This document shows, piece by piece, positions 15,737-25,260 of a stretch of DNA of 64,000 nt (its first letter is position 1; each line of letters opens with the position of its first letter). The notes below the pieces were generated by a model. The model had not been told where the DNA came from. It ran no database searches and saw only the letters and a program-made list of their open reading frames with translations. The position numbers and the translations under genes are program-made. The stretch comes from Leptospira_A sp046736045 (lineage in GTDB: Bacteria; Spirochaetota; Leptospiria; Leptospirales; Leptospiraceae): contig NZ_CP177134.1 in NCBI RefSeq assembly GCF_046736045.1, forward strand, positions 1,178,001-1,242,000, read 5' to 3'.

Positions 15737-17068
15737 ATGGCCAATCAGCATAACCTTGAAAACAAAGATGATAATCCTCTTAAACTTTTGAGTTTTTTAG
15801 GGATCTTGTTCATCGCTGTCGTTTCGGTTCTTTGTATGATCTTTTATTTTCTGTACAACTTCAACCCGCTCGAAGATAAGTGGGAAAAAGAAATCACTAC
15901 CATCCAATTTCTCAGTTTTGTTTTGGTGATTCTGCTTATTTTTCTATTTTTACATTCGATTGGTTTCCTCAAGGAAAGTAGGGAAAAAACAGACAAAAAT
16001 GCGATTTTACTCAAAGGAACTTTTGATTATATATTTCTGTTAGGTGAAAATGGTTCCATTCTGGATAAAAATTTACCTGCCGAACTTTGGCTAAAATCTC
16101 TCGGCATGAATTCCATCGGAGAAATCGCATCTCTTTTGGACGGAGAGGTTCTTTCTTCCATAATGAAAAATATCCGATCCGGTTTGCGGCCGGGAGAAAT
16201 TCAAAAATGGGAATCTAAAATCAATTCGATTCATGATGATCGTTTTTATGAAATTTTTCTCCACAAAGTAGATACGAAAACTTTCATTACAGTTCATAAT
16301 ATAACTGATCGAAAGCGTGCGGAAATTTCCTTACAGGAATTTTACAAATCAATGGCTGAAGATTTGGAGATCGCAAGGGAAACTCAAAAAGTGATCATGT
16401 CTTCCCCGCTTCCCCGAAATGAATTTTTAATTGTAGAATCCTATTACAAACCTTATCTCAGCGTAAGCGGAGACATTATCGGCTCTTATACGGAAGATAA
16501 CGACTCATACCATTTTATCTTTGGTGACGTGACCGGACATGGCACGGCATCAGGCCTTATATCTTGTGCGGTAGCTCTTGCATTTCAAACAACCGCGCGA
16601 GAAAATCTAACACCGGCAGATGTTCTTCAATCCTTGCATAGAATTTTAAAATCAATTACCTATGCTCATTTACTCAGTGCGGTTTGTTTGTCTATTTGCA
16701 GAACTGAAAGAAAAATCAAATATTCTTATGCGGGACATCACTCCTGTTATGTTATTCGAAATGGAGAATTTATGGAATTGGAAGGAAAAGGCCATCCTTT
16801 ACTTTCCATCATTGAACCGCAAACTTTCGATTATGAGCTGAGTTTTGAAAAAGGAGATCAGGTGTTTTTGTTCTCAGACGGATTGTTTGAGTTATTGGAC
16901 AAAGATTCGAATATTTTGGGACAAAAAACATTCATCCAATTCGCTAAAAAAATCCATAGTCAGTATTCCGGATCTTTTTTAAATCAAATCGGAAAAGAAA
17001 TCCTGACCATTTGCGACGGACACCAGTTAGATGATATGACTATGTTACTGTTGGAAATCCGTGAGTAA
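15737..17068 (+). CDS. Membrane-bound SpoIIE/PP2C-type serine phosphatase (RsbU-like)
   Basis: 443 aa. Two N-terminal membrane helices (about residues 16-42 and 55-75), a PAS-like middle part (FDYIFLLGENGSILDKN, ITVHNITDRKRA), then the SpoIIE phosphatase: SGDIIGSYTEDNDSYHF, FGDVTGHGTASGLIS (metal-binding Asp), YAGHHSCY, and FLFSDGLFELLD. Removes phosphate from STAS-type anti-sigma antagonists in partner-switching pathways. Its end overlaps the end of the convergent receiver-ATPase gene by 24 bp, hinting at a linked pathway. The two STAS proteins at 40819 and 48616 are candidate substrates. Confidence 0.9.
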   Translation: MANQHNLENKDDNPLKLLSFLGILFIAVVSVLCMIFYFLYNFNPLEDKWEKEITTIQFLSFVLVILLIFLFLHSIGFLKESREKTDKNAILLKGTFDYIFLLGENGSILDKNLPAELWLKSLGMNSIGEIASLLDGEVLSSIMKNIRSGLRPGEIQKWESKINSIHDDRFYEIFLHKVDTKTFITVHNITDRKRAEISLQEFYKSMAEDLEIARETQKVIMSSPLPRNEFLIVESYYKPYLSVSGDIIGSYTEDNDSYHFIFGDVTGHGTASGLISCAVALAFQTTARENLTPADVLQSLHRILKSITYAHLLSAVCLSICRTERKIKYSYAGHHSCYVIRNGEFMELEGKGHPLLSIIEPQTFDYELSFEKGDQVFLFSDGLFELLDKDSNILGQKTFIQFAKKIHSQYSGSFLNQIGKEILTICDGHQLDDMTMLLLEIRE

Positions 17069-17977
17069 ATTGCTGTAGTTTTGATTTAATAAAATGGTAA
17101 TCTGAGCTTTGGATCCGCCGTCAAAATAAGTTAAATCATCGAACGACAATCTTCTCGCCATAAAAATTCCACGGCCGTGTGTTTTGAAAGCATTTCTGGT
17201 CATTGCTTGCAAAGAAAGGTATCTCTGCCAATCAAATCCCTTCCCTTGATCTTTGATGATGATAATGATTTTGTCTTCTAATTTTTGAAAATGAACCTGC
17301 ACATATTTATCTTTGTATTCCGGAGATTCCAAACGATGCAGAATTTCTTCCATAAGCTTATCATTATTATGTAATTCTGTTTTTTCCTGGTATGTAATTC
17401 CCAAATTGCCATGCTCAATTGCATTGTTTAAAATTTCCATAATTCCCGTGAGCACTCTTTCAGGATCAGGGCAAGCATTCGCTAAAATCGGCGCAAGTTC
17501 ATGTGATTCTTTGATCGTACGAATTTGAAATTCGCCTTTCACAAGATGGCGCAAAGCACCCATCCCTTTATGCAGATCTTCTTTCGCGCGTAATAGTTTT
17601 ACATAATGTTCAACGGCAGTATGTACGATAGTGACAAGCACCGCTCTTGAATAAGGCTTAGTAAGATAATAAAAAGCACCCGAATCCAAACCTTCCGTCA
17701 TATCGGAAATTCCACTCATGGCAGTTTGAAAGATAACAGGGATGTCTCTCCATTTTTCGGATCTTTTGATTCGTTTCAAAAGTTCGATCCCATCCATATT
17801 GGGCATCAACCGATCCAGGATAATTGCGAAAAAAGAATATTCGTCGGAGTTCAGAATCGCCAACGCTTCTTCGCCGTCTTTCGCTTTGACAATCACGAAT
17901 CCTTTTTCGGAGAGAGATTCTTCAATGATCATCAAATTAATTGATTCGTCATCAACTGCAAGTAACGTCATCGTCAT
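17045..17977 (-). CDS. Receiver domain fused to an RsbW-like ATPase/anti-sigma kinase domain
   Basis: 310 aa. Residues 1-125 are a receiver (acidic DDE at 9-11, phospho-acceptor Asp55 in IILDRLMP, conserved Lys in YLTKPYS). Residues about 160-300 are a GHKL ATPase of the RsbW/HPK type: EILNNAIEHGNLG (N box), KDQGKGFDW (G1), HGRGIFMARRL (G2). No HisKA dimerisation domain is seen, so this is a receiver-regulated anti-sigma/serine-kinase type protein rather than a histidine kinase. Start overlaps the stop of the histidine-kinase gene (ATGA). Confidence 0.85.
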   Translation of the reverse strand: MTMTLLAVDDESINLMIIEESLSEKGFVIVKAKDGEEALAILNSDEYSFFAIILDRLMPNMDGIELLKRIKRSEKWRDIPVIFQTAMSGISDMTEGLDSGAFYYLTKPYSRAVLVTIVHTAVEHYVKLLRAKEDLHKGMGALRHLVKGEFQIRTIKESHELAPILANACPDPERVLTGIMEILNNAIEHGNLGITYQEKTELHNNDKLMEEILHRLESPEYKDKYVQVHFQKLEDKIIIIIKDQGKGFDWQRYLSLQAMTRNAFKTHGRGIFMARRLSFDDLTYFDGGSKAQITILLNQNYSNLLTDFQQ

Positions 17978-19584
17978 TTCAAATCCCTCCTGTTTCGGGG
18001 CAAAAGCAAACTGAATACGGCACCACCATCCGGGTGGTTTTCAGCATAAAGTAAACCGTCATGATCATTCAAAATTTCTCTCGAAATCGAAAGTCCCAGC
18101 CCCGTACCTTTGGTACCTGCCTTGACTTGTTTAGACTGAATGAACTTCTCAAAAATCTTGTCCAAATCCTCCGGAGGAATTCCAGGTCCATAGTCCCTTA
18201 TTTGTAAACCGATACCTTGGACATAATTCTTGGTTTTTCTGGGAATAAATTCTCTTTCTATACTTGTTATTTCTATATTTGTTTGATCCGGGATGAATTT
18301 TAACGCATTTGCAAAAATATTTCTAAGTACTTGTTGGATTCTCTCATAATCGAACTCCGCTTCCCATCTTTCTCCCGATTGATCAAAAATAATCTGAATG
18401 GACCTTTTTTCCAAAATCGCTTTCATTTCACTAATCACGTGTTTGATGGTATCTTTCAGAGAATGTTTTTCAAAAATATACCTCATCTTGCCTGATTCTA
18501 GTTTGGCAATATCGAGTAGATTTTCAAGTAGACCAAGTAGTCTTTTTCCTGAAGAATCGATAATTTGGAAATACTCTTTTAACTTTTCCGGGCTGGAAAG
18601 TCCACTCTTTTCTTCGCCTAATTCGGCGTAACTCAAAATAGCATGTATCGGTGTTTTTAACTCATGGGAGATATTTGCCAAAAACAAAGATTTTGCATAA
18701 GATGCTTCTTCCGCTACTTCTTTTGCAATTTTTAAGGCCATTGTTTGTTCTTCTACAAGATCTTCCAAATGATTTCGGTATTGATACAGTTCCGCTTCCT
18801 GCATTTTGCGATGACTGATATCTCTGATAATTCCTGTGAACATAGGCCCGTGTTTTGTTTTGAATTGGCCGATGGAAAGTTCGCATGGAAATTTTTCTCC
18901 CGATTTTCGAACAGCAACCAATTCACTTCCGATTCCTATTGAAGAATTTGATCCGTTTTCCAAATACTCCTGAAGATTCTCCGTTCCTTCCGTATTCGAA
19001 GGAATGATGATTTCAATATTTTTACCCAAAACTTCTTCTTGGGAATAACCGAAGATTCGTTCGGCTGCTTTATTAAAAAACTGAATCAAACCTTCCGCGC
19101 TGATAATTAAAATGGAATCGGCTGCATTTTGAACCATAGATAAAAAGCGGGATTCACTTTCTAAAAATGCAGTCTCCAATCGTTTTCTCTCTGTTATATC
19201 ACGATGAGTAGACATGATATGTCCATCATAGAGTACGACAAATCTTACTTCTGCGTAACGGACATCTCCATCTATCGTATATTCATACTCTTTCCAGAAA
19301 ACCTGATTCTTTCTTTCGTTTAAATATCCGATAGCCTCCGTTGCAATTCCTATCAGATAGTCCGGCAATCCAACTGACAAATGTTTACCGAGGAAATCCT
19401 TCGGTTCCTTGCTGATGGATAGATAACGGGAAGGCTTATAATCGACGATTCTACCGTCAGTTGTAAATTTAAGCCAAAAATCCGGATTGGAACGAAGTAA
19501 ATTCTCCAATTCCCTGAGCACCTCATCCGGGGAAAAGGAACGGGGAGTTTGCCAAATTCTGTCTGTAGTTTTAAATGGATTCAT
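17974..19584 (-). CDS. PAS-domain sensor histidine kinase
   Basis: 536 aa, no membrane segment, so cytoplasmic. Two PAS regions (about 20-145 and 150-265), the second with VRKSGEKFPCELSIG and GIIRDISHRK. HisKA phospho-acceptor His in FLANISHELKTPIHAILSY, then ATPase: IFANALKFIPDQTN (N box), RDYGPGIPPEDLDKIFEKF, GTGLGLSISREI. Translationally coupled to the downstream receiver-ATPase protein, its probable phosphorylation target. Senses an unknown signal through PAS. Confidence 0.93.
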   Translation of the reverse strand: MNPFKTTDRIWQTPRSFSPDEVLRELENLLRSNPDFWLKFTTDGRIVDYKPSRYLSISKEPKDFLGKHLSVGLPDYLIGIATEAIGYLNERKNQVFWKEYEYTIDGDVRYAEVRFVVLYDGHIMSTHRDITERKRLETAFLESESRFLSMVQNAADSILIISAEGLIQFFNKAAERIFGYSQEEVLGKNIEIIIPSNTEGTENLQEYLENGSNSSIGIGSELVAVRKSGEKFPCELSIGQFKTKHGPMFTGIIRDISHRKMQEAELYQYRNHLEDLVEEQTMALKIAKEVAEEASYAKSLFLANISHELKTPIHAILSYAELGEEKSGLSSPEKLKEYFQIIDSSGKRLLGLLENLLDIAKLESGKMRYIFEKHSLKDTIKHVISEMKAILEKRSIQIIFDQSGERWEAEFDYERIQQVLRNIFANALKFIPDQTNIEITSIEREFIPRKTKNYVQGIGLQIRDYGPGIPPEDLDKIFEKFIQSKQVKAGTKGTGLGLSISREILNDHDGLLYAENHPDGGAVFSLLLPRNRRDLK

Positions 19585-19689
19585 TCTTGGGAAAAAGGAT
19601 TCTATTTAGGATGCTACATTCTATTGCTATTTTAGGAAAGAAATTGTAAGAAATAACAAAGAAAAAAGGCTGAACGAAAGGATCTCCCA

Positions 19690-20766
19690 TTGTTTTACCA
19701 GAACCTACTCAAACCGATTTTATTCCAGTTTGATCCCGAATCGGCACATCATTTGGCCACTTCTTTTTTCCACATATCCCAAAAGGTACCTTTCTTTCAC
19801 CAAACATTAGCTTCTATCTTTGAATATCAGTCCTCTCGGCTCTCCCAAGAGGTTGCAGGGATTCATTTTCCCAATCCTGTGGGACTTGCCGCAGGATTTG
19901 ATAAAACCGCAGAACTTTTTCCCTCTTTCATCCATATGGGATTCGGATCCGTAGAAGTAGGAACCATCACTGCAAAAGAACAACCGGGAAATGAAAAACC
20001 GAGACTTTTCCGTTATGGAAAAGAAAAAGCTCTGATCAACCGAATGGGCTTTAATAACCCAGGTGCAGATCAGGTTGCGGGAATTTTAAAACTCCAAACA
20101 AAAAAAGGAGTTCGGGGGATCAATGCAGGAAAATCGAAAATCACTCCCCTGGAAGAATCTGTCTCCGATTATGTTTACAGCTTTCAAAAATTGGTTCCTT
20201 ATGCTGATTATGCCGTCGTCAACGTGAGTTCGCCTAACACTCCCGGACTTCGTTCACTTCAATCCAAAGACGCATTGACCGAACTCATCACCGGAATCAA
20301 AAAAGGTTTTGATGGAAAATTTCCGATTCCTTTATTTTTAAAATTTGCACCGGATCTTTCCTTACAAGAGTTAAATGAAAATCTGGAACTATGTTTGAGT
20401 TTAAAACTGGATGGAGTGATTCTTACCAATACGACATTAGACAAATCCTCTTTGGGAGAGGGACCTCATCAGGAAGGTGGTCTGTCAGGAAATCCACTCT
20501 TTGAAAAATCATTATCTTTCGTTTCTACCGCTTATCAAATATTAAAAGGTAAAATTCCGATCATAGGGGTCGGGGGAATTGATTCGGGAGCAAAGGCATT
20601 AAAAATGTTCGAAGCCGGTGCCAATCTCATTCAGATTTATACAGGTTATATCTACGAAGGGCCGTTTTTACCCAGAACAATCAACTCATACCTGGACCGA
20701 CATATGGCAAAAAACAATATTAAAAACATAGCGGAAATTGTCGGAATCAATAGTAGAGTAAAATAG
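19690..20766 (+). CDS. pyrD: Dihydroorotate dehydrogenase, class 2 (quinone-linked)
   Basis: 358 aa. Oxidises dihydroorotate to orotate in pyrimidine synthesis, passing electrons to quinone at the inner membrane. Class 2 features: N-terminal helix region (FQFDPESAHHLATSFFH), VGLAAGFDKTAE, GTITAKEQPGNEKPR, INRMGFNNPG, the catalytic Ser region VNVSSPNTPGLRSLQ, and FMN-binding GVGGIDSGAKALK. Start is TTG with GAAAGGA upstream. The stop overlaps the GTG of the next gene by one base. Confidence 0.95.
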   Translation: MFYQNLLKPILFQFDPESAHHLATSFFHISQKVPFFHQTLASIFEYQSSRLSQEVAGIHFPNPVGLAAGFDKTAELFPSFIHMGFGSVEVGTITAKEQPGNEKPRLFRYGKEKALINRMGFNNPGADQVAGILKLQTKKGVRGINAGKSKITPLEESVSDYVYSFQKLVPYADYAVVNVSSPNTPGLRSLQSKDALTELITGIKKGFDGKFPIPLFLKFAPDLSLQELNENLELCLSLKLDGVILTNTTLDKSSLGEGPHQEGGLSGNPLFEKSLSFVSTAYQILKGKIPIIGVGGIDSGAKALKMFEAGANLIQIYTGYIYEGPFLPRTINSYLDRHMAKNNIKNIAEIVGINSRVK

Positions 20767-21941
20767 TGAAATCTTCCTGCGGTCATTTTGGTATCTGTGG
20801 TGGTTGTACTAATCTTTCTATGGATTATGGAAAGGAACTGAATAAAAAAGAGCAGTTCCTAAAAGAAACATTCTCCGCTTTTCGCCATGTGGAAATCAGA
20901 CCGATCCTTGCCAGTCCTTCCGCCGAACTTTATCGGCACAAATTGCAGTTGCCTTTCGGGCGCAGAGTGATTGGAAAAAAAGTAATCACCACCCTAGGCT
21001 TGTTCAACAAAGAATCCACATTCATTGTTGATCAGAACGAATGTCTGATCCAGGAACAAGCATTAACTGAGATTACTTTGGCAGTGAAACAATGGGCACG
21101 TAAAGAAGGCCTTCCTCCTTATAATGAAAAATCCAAACGAGGCATTTTAAAATACCTAGTCGCAAGAAAGTCTTTCACTACAAAAGAAATTTTAGTGGGA
21201 ATCGTTACCGCACAAGAACATATTCCCCATCCCAAAGACCTTTCCAAAAGATTGCACAACCACATAACAGACCGTATTGGTAAATCCGGCAAATACGGAA
21301 AATTGGTCGGCCTCATCCAAAATATCAATACCCGTCACACATCTATGGCACTTGGCCGAGAAGAAAATCTACTCTGGGGCAGACCTTATATCAATGAATC
21401 GATAGGAAAGTATAGATTTAGAGTCGGGCTTTCCACATTTTTACAAGTCAATCCCTCTCAAACTCCCAGTTTATACAATTTGATTCTGGATGAAATTGAA
21501 AAAGGCAGCAGAGTGATCGATGCCTATTCCGGAATCGGAACCATATCACTCTGGTTATCCGGCGTAGCGAAAGAAGTGGTTGGCTTGGAAGAAAATCCTA
21601 ACTCTCACAAAACTGCAATCGAAGCATTGAAGAACAATCATATATCCAATGTAAAATTCAGAAAAGGAAGAGTGTCCGAAACCTTGCCGGTTTTACTTGC
21701 TCAAGATTATTCCACAATCGTACTCGATCCCCCTAGATCCGGTCTCGGAGAAGAGGTGGCTTTGGAACTGGCAAATTCCAGAATACAAAAAATCATTTAT
21801 GTTTCCTGTGATCCGATCAGTCTCCGGGATGATGTCCGCATCCTAAGCAAAAATTATTACCTAAGCTCCCTTCAGCCAGTGGATATGTTTCCAAAAACAG
21901 ATCATTTGGAAACAGTTGCGGTTTTAAATCGAAAAGCCTAA
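20766..21941 (+). CDS. RNA (uracil-5-)-methyltransferase, TrmA/RlmC/RlmD family
   Basis: 391 aa with GTG start overlapping the pyrD stop. Adds a methyl group at C5 of uridine in rRNA or tRNA. N-terminal iron-sulfur cysteines CGHFGICGGC, a fourth Cys in NECLIQE, SAM pocket VIDAYSGIGTISLWL, motif VLDPPRSGLG, and catalytic Cys in IIYVSCDPISLRDD. The TRAM domain of RlmD seems absent, so length and Cys pattern fit a short RlmC/RlmD-like enzyme. The target nucleotide cannot be told from sequence. Confidence 0.9.
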   Translation: MKSSCGHFGICGGCTNLSMDYGKELNKKEQFLKETFSAFRHVEIRPILASPSAELYRHKLQLPFGRRVIGKKVITTLGLFNKESTFIVDQNECLIQEQALTEITLAVKQWARKEGLPPYNEKSKRGILKYLVARKSFTTKEILVGIVTAQEHIPHPKDLSKRLHNHITDRIGKSGKYGKLVGLIQNINTRHTSMALGREENLLWGRPYINESIGKYRFRVGLSTFLQVNPSQTPSLYNLILDEIEKGSRVIDAYSGIGTISLWLSGVAKEVVGLEENPNSHKTAIEALKNNHISNVKFRKGRVSETLPVLLAQDYSTIVLDPPRSGLGEEVALELANSRIQKIIYVSCDPISLRDDVRILSKNYYLSSLQPVDMFPKTDHLETVAVLNRKA

Positions 21942-21951
21942 GTAGCTGATT

Positions 21952-23505
21952 TCAAATTTCGCCCAGCACCTGTTTTGCGGCAATTTTGCTAAATGCCATG
22001 ATCGTAAAACTCGGATCTACGCTCACTCCCGTAGGAAACACGGAAGAGTCCGCGACAAATAGATTTTTAAATCCATGAACTCTATGGGTTGAATCCACAA
22101 CAGAATTATGCACATCGGTTCCCATGCGACAACCGCCTGCCGGGTGAGGAGCAGCCATAGGAAATTCCCCTGCCCTCCATTCCAAAGATCGAATCTCTTC
22201 CCATTTGGGGAGTTTCGAAAAACGACGGGTTTTAAAACCGGGAAGGAATACTTCCTTTGCCCCTGCTTCAAAATTCAAAATCATCTGTTTATAAGTAAGA
22301 TCGTTGAATATCTGTTTGGTGATTTTACCGAAAGGGTAATGTATTTTTCGTTTTCCACTTCGATCCACTTCAATTCGACCTAGCTCGGTTTCCACATCAT
22401 CAATCCAACCGATGGTTCCTCCCAATTTCGGCATCTGTTCCATAAATGAAGAATGTTCTTTGCCGAATCCGGGAAGAAGTGCCGCCAAAGTGGCCGGTTG
22501 CAATTGATTTGGCATCAACATATACCCACCCTGTTTGTATTCTCCGTTTCTATATTCGGCTAACCGAAATCCTTCGACTCCGTATGCAGCAGGAATATTT
22601 CTCCACTGAACGATCGGTTCTTCAAATAATGCATGAACCATGGGAGAAGGATTGATGGCAATATATTCACCTAATATTGGTAATCTGTCTTTAAACCCGT
22701 TTCGAAGTAAAAAAGTGGAACTTCCGAATCCTCCCGCAGCAACGCAGACTGCTTTTGCTTTAAAGATAATTTTTTTTGCTTCGGGACGAAGTGTGGATCT
22801 GTCAATGGAAACGGTTTCCAATCCCACTATCCTTTGCCCCTGAATCAGTAATTTTTCCGCCCGAAGATCGGTATAAACATTGGTTCCCAAAGCTACGGCA
22901 CGAGGAATATGAGTTATCAACTGCGACTGTTTGGCGCCAAACATACATCCTTGCATGCAATGCCCCGACTTCTGGCAATTTTTTCGTGCCTGAGGAACCG
23001 CATGCCCTTCCCAACCTAACTTCTGTGAGGAACTTCGGAAAAGCTGATTCATCCGGTTGAAATAAGGTTCGTCTGCCGGATTTACATTCAGGTTATCTTC
23101 TAATTCATTCCAATAAGGAAATAAATCTTCGGGAAGATGATGTAAAATACCGTATTTGCGATTCCAAAGCTTCAAACGATCATCCGGTGTCCGGTAACTA
23201 TCAGCCCAATAGTGCACGGAAGCTCCACCTAAGTTGTTCCCGTAAATCAAAGAAACACTTCCGTCGGAAGTAGTATGAAAATTTCTCTCGGCAGAAACTT
23301 TTCCCGCCATATTCAATTCGTTATTGTCAAAAGTTCCCGTATGATAGTTACCACCTTGCTCCACGAGAGCGACATCCACTCCCTTTTTGGCAAGCTCATA
23401 GGCTAAAGTCGCTCCACCGCAACCTGAACCGATGACTACTACATCTGCATGAATTTCTTCACCATGAGAATACGATCTCCAGTTTCTGTAATTTCCTACT
23501 TTCAT
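21952..23505 (-). CDS. GMC-family FAD oxidoreductase
   Basis: 517 aa. FAD-binding VVVIGSGCGGATLAYELA at residues about 24-42, second FAD element AVCVAAGGFGSSTFLL, and C-terminal catalytic segment AAPHPAGGCRMGTD plus the final FAD motif VADSSVFPTGVSVDPSFTI. Oxidises an alcohol, sugar or sterol-like substrate. It lies directly downstream of a gluconate-2-dehydrogenase-subunit-3-like gene with no gap, the usual partner of the GMC subunit of periplasmic dehydrogenases. No Tat/Sec signal of its own; it would be exported with the partner. Substrate unknown. Confidence 0.88.
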   Translation of the reverse strand: MKVGNYRNWRSYSHGEEIHADVVVIGSGCGGATLAYELAKKGVDVALVEQGGNYHTGTFDNNELNMAGKVSAERNFHTTSDGSVSLIYGNNLGGASVHYWADSYRTPDDRLKLWNRKYGILHHLPEDLFPYWNELEDNLNVNPADEPYFNRMNQLFRSSSQKLGWEGHAVPQARKNCQKSGHCMQGCMFGAKQSQLITHIPRAVALGTNVYTDLRAEKLLIQGQRIVGLETVSIDRSTLRPEAKKIIFKAKAVCVAAGGFGSSTFLLRNGFKDRLPILGEYIAINPSPMVHALFEEPIVQWRNIPAAYGVEGFRLAEYRNGEYKQGGYMLMPNQLQPATLAALLPGFGKEHSSFMEQMPKLGGTIGWIDDVETELGRIEVDRSGKRKIHYPFGKITKQIFNDLTYKQMILNFEAGAKEVFLPGFKTRRFSKLPKWEEIRSLEWRAGEFPMAAPHPAGGCRMGTDVHNSVVDSTHRVHGFKNLFVADSSVFPTGVSVDPSFTIMAFSKIAAKQVLGEI

Positions 23506-24060
23506 TTAACTAACATTAACCGATTTTTTATAATGAATTCTGGATTCACTCCATTTCTCAGGAGGATTGCCGAACGGACCGTCATATCCTATTTGTTTCC
23601 AAGTGCTTTCATGACCATAATAAGCAAGGAATGTTACCAATTTTAAATTTCCAATGATCGCCCGCACCAAATCGGATTCGGTATCTTTTGTTTTTTCTAA
23701 AAAGGAAATCCGGTTTTCCAATGTTAATTTATGAAACCGGGAAAAAGATCCGTAGAAAAAAGGCAAATAGTCCAAACCGATGATTGCCATATGGAATTCC
23801 TCCCGGATCTCTTCAGATACGAAATAAAATTCCTCATCCAAACGCCGGATCACTTCCGCTTTGTTATGATCAGGCATATTTTTTTCATCAGGAAGCACTG
23901 CCAAACACCATGCTTCCAAAATTTTCAATTCATAATCTGAAAAAAAAAGGTAAATTGCTTTTTGGGCACCCGAGCATGCCCAACTAACAACAAATAAACC
24001 GGCAAAGCCGATCCGATTTAAAAAACCTTTTCTAGAAAATTTTTTAGATTCCCAGTGCAT
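23506..24060 (-). CDS. Gluconate 2-dehydrogenase subunit 3-like protein with Tat-like lipoprotein signal
   Basis: 184 aa. The N-terminus SRKGFLNRIGF resembles a Tat motif with Arg-Lys, followed by a hydrophobic stretch ending in VVSWAC (lipobox). The body has the all-helical pattern of PF13618-type small subunits (YELKILEAWCLAVLPDE, RAIIGNLKLVTFLAYYGHES, IGYDGPFGNPP). These subunits form a membrane or periplasmic complex with a GMC flavoprotein, here the next gene. The start overlaps the end of the nitrilase-like gene by 17 bp. Confidence 0.72.
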   Translation of the reverse strand: MHWESKKFSRKGFLNRIGFAGLFVVSWACSGAQKAIYLFFSDYELKILEAWCLAVLPDEKNMPDHNKAEVIRRLDEEFYFVSEEIREEFHMAIIGLDYLPFFYGSFSRFHKLTLENRISFLEKTKDTESDLVRAIIGNLKLVTFLAYYGHESTWKQIGYDGPFGNPPEKWSESRIHYKKSVNVS

Positions 24061-25180
24061 ATACCCTCCCCAAATTTTTTTGATTTTTGCGTTTCACGGA
24101 AACGGGTTTTCCGTTTTGCAAGAGGAATGCATCTCCCGTAGCAATGATGTCCCAGATTTCACCTCGGAAAAATACGTTCATTCCGGTTTTAATTTGAAGG
24201 ACATCCGTTCTTCCCAAAAGAGAATATTTTTTCCATGCCTGCCATTCCGTGATTTGGTTCACATCTTTCGGATTCACGTCCTTCGGCGCCTTTCCTCCGT
24301 TGTATCCATTCCATTTTTTATCCCATGCATCTGCGGGAGCAAGTAAAGATGGTACGGCAAGCAAAGTTGCGGATTGGTTCAAAGCATTTCGGTATGATTC
24401 GGGATACCATGAATCAGCACATATCAAAGTGGAAAGTGTTCCGAGAGGAGTTTGAATGGAAGGATTGGATTCGGTATCGGACGCGGAAATAAAACTTTTT
24501 TCATTTTCAATGGGAAATGACTTTCGGGTGATTCGTTCTTCCACTTCTCCGTCCGAGCGGAAATAGAAACTTACATTTTGCAAAGGCCCTTCCGTAACAG
24601 TGATTTTACCTTCAACGACTTTCGGTTCAGGTAAAATGATGGAACCTGCTACGATTGCCACTCTGTATTCTTTCGCCAAACGGGAAAATACGGTTTGATA
24701 GGAATGAGCCATTTGCCAGGCTTTCATTCGAAACAAAGTCTCTTTCAAACTATCCGAAGAAGTGTTGTTCCCAAAAAAATAAAACCAAACAAACCTTCCT
24801 ATGTTTTTTAAAACAACAACCTCCATGGCATCTGCAACAGTTGTTTTTCCGAAAAGGGACTTGTCCTCTCCGCTCGCAATAAGCCAAGTTCCGATGTATT
24901 CCGGTAGAACGACTACAGTTCTTTCTACAGATAAAACTTCTTCCTTTCTCGCATAATCAAAGTAAACTTTTAAAGTCCGATAGAATGCTTCGTCCGTAGA
25001 ATAGGATGACTGAACAAGATAAGGTTCGATTCCTACCAAATAACCTTTCTGAGGTTTGCCTTCGATTTGAATCTCTATCTCAGGCTTTGGGTGTTTCGCT
25101 AAAGCAGTCTGCAGGTCCAATTCCGTTTTGGAACAATTTATAAGTAGAATAACCAAGTAAAAAAAACAAATCCGACGCAT
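24044..25180 (-). CDS. Nitrilase-superfamily (carbon-nitrogen hydrolase-like) lipoprotein
   Basis: 378 aa. Signal peptide with lipobox LLINC (Cys at residue 16). A CN-hydrolase fold is suggested by the Glu-Lys-Cys order: VVVLPEYIGTW (Glu), GKITVTEGPLQ (candidate Lys) and STLICADSWYPESYR (Cys in the usual C-x-D/E setting), then TLLAVPSLLAPADAW. It is unusual for a nitrilase-type protein to be a lipoprotein outside Lnt. First gene of a three-gene run with the GMC pair. The substrate is not known. Confidence 0.75.
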   Translation of the reverse strand: MRRICFFYLVILLINCSKTELDLQTALAKHPKPEIEIQIEGKPQKGYLVGIEPYLVQSSYSTDEAFYRTLKVYFDYARKEEVLSVERTVVVLPEYIGTWLIASGEDKSLFGKTTVADAMEVVVLKNIGRFVWFYFFGNNTSSDSLKETLFRMKAWQMAHSYQTVFSRLAKEYRVAIVAGSIILPEPKVVEGKITVTEGPLQNVSFYFRSDGEVEERITRKSFPIENEKSFISASDTESNPSIQTPLGTLSTLICADSWYPESYRNALNQSATLLAVPSLLAPADAWDKKWNGYNGGKAPKDVNPKDVNQITEWQAWKKYSLLGRTDVLQIKTGMNVFFRGEIWDIIATGDAFLLQNGKPVSVKRKNQKNLGRVYALGI

Positions 25181-25260
25181 TCGTATATTTTACACTGAAT
25201 CCAAACTAGAACAATATTTTATTGTCTTCCTTCATTTTTCTCATAGAGTGACCCTAATCT

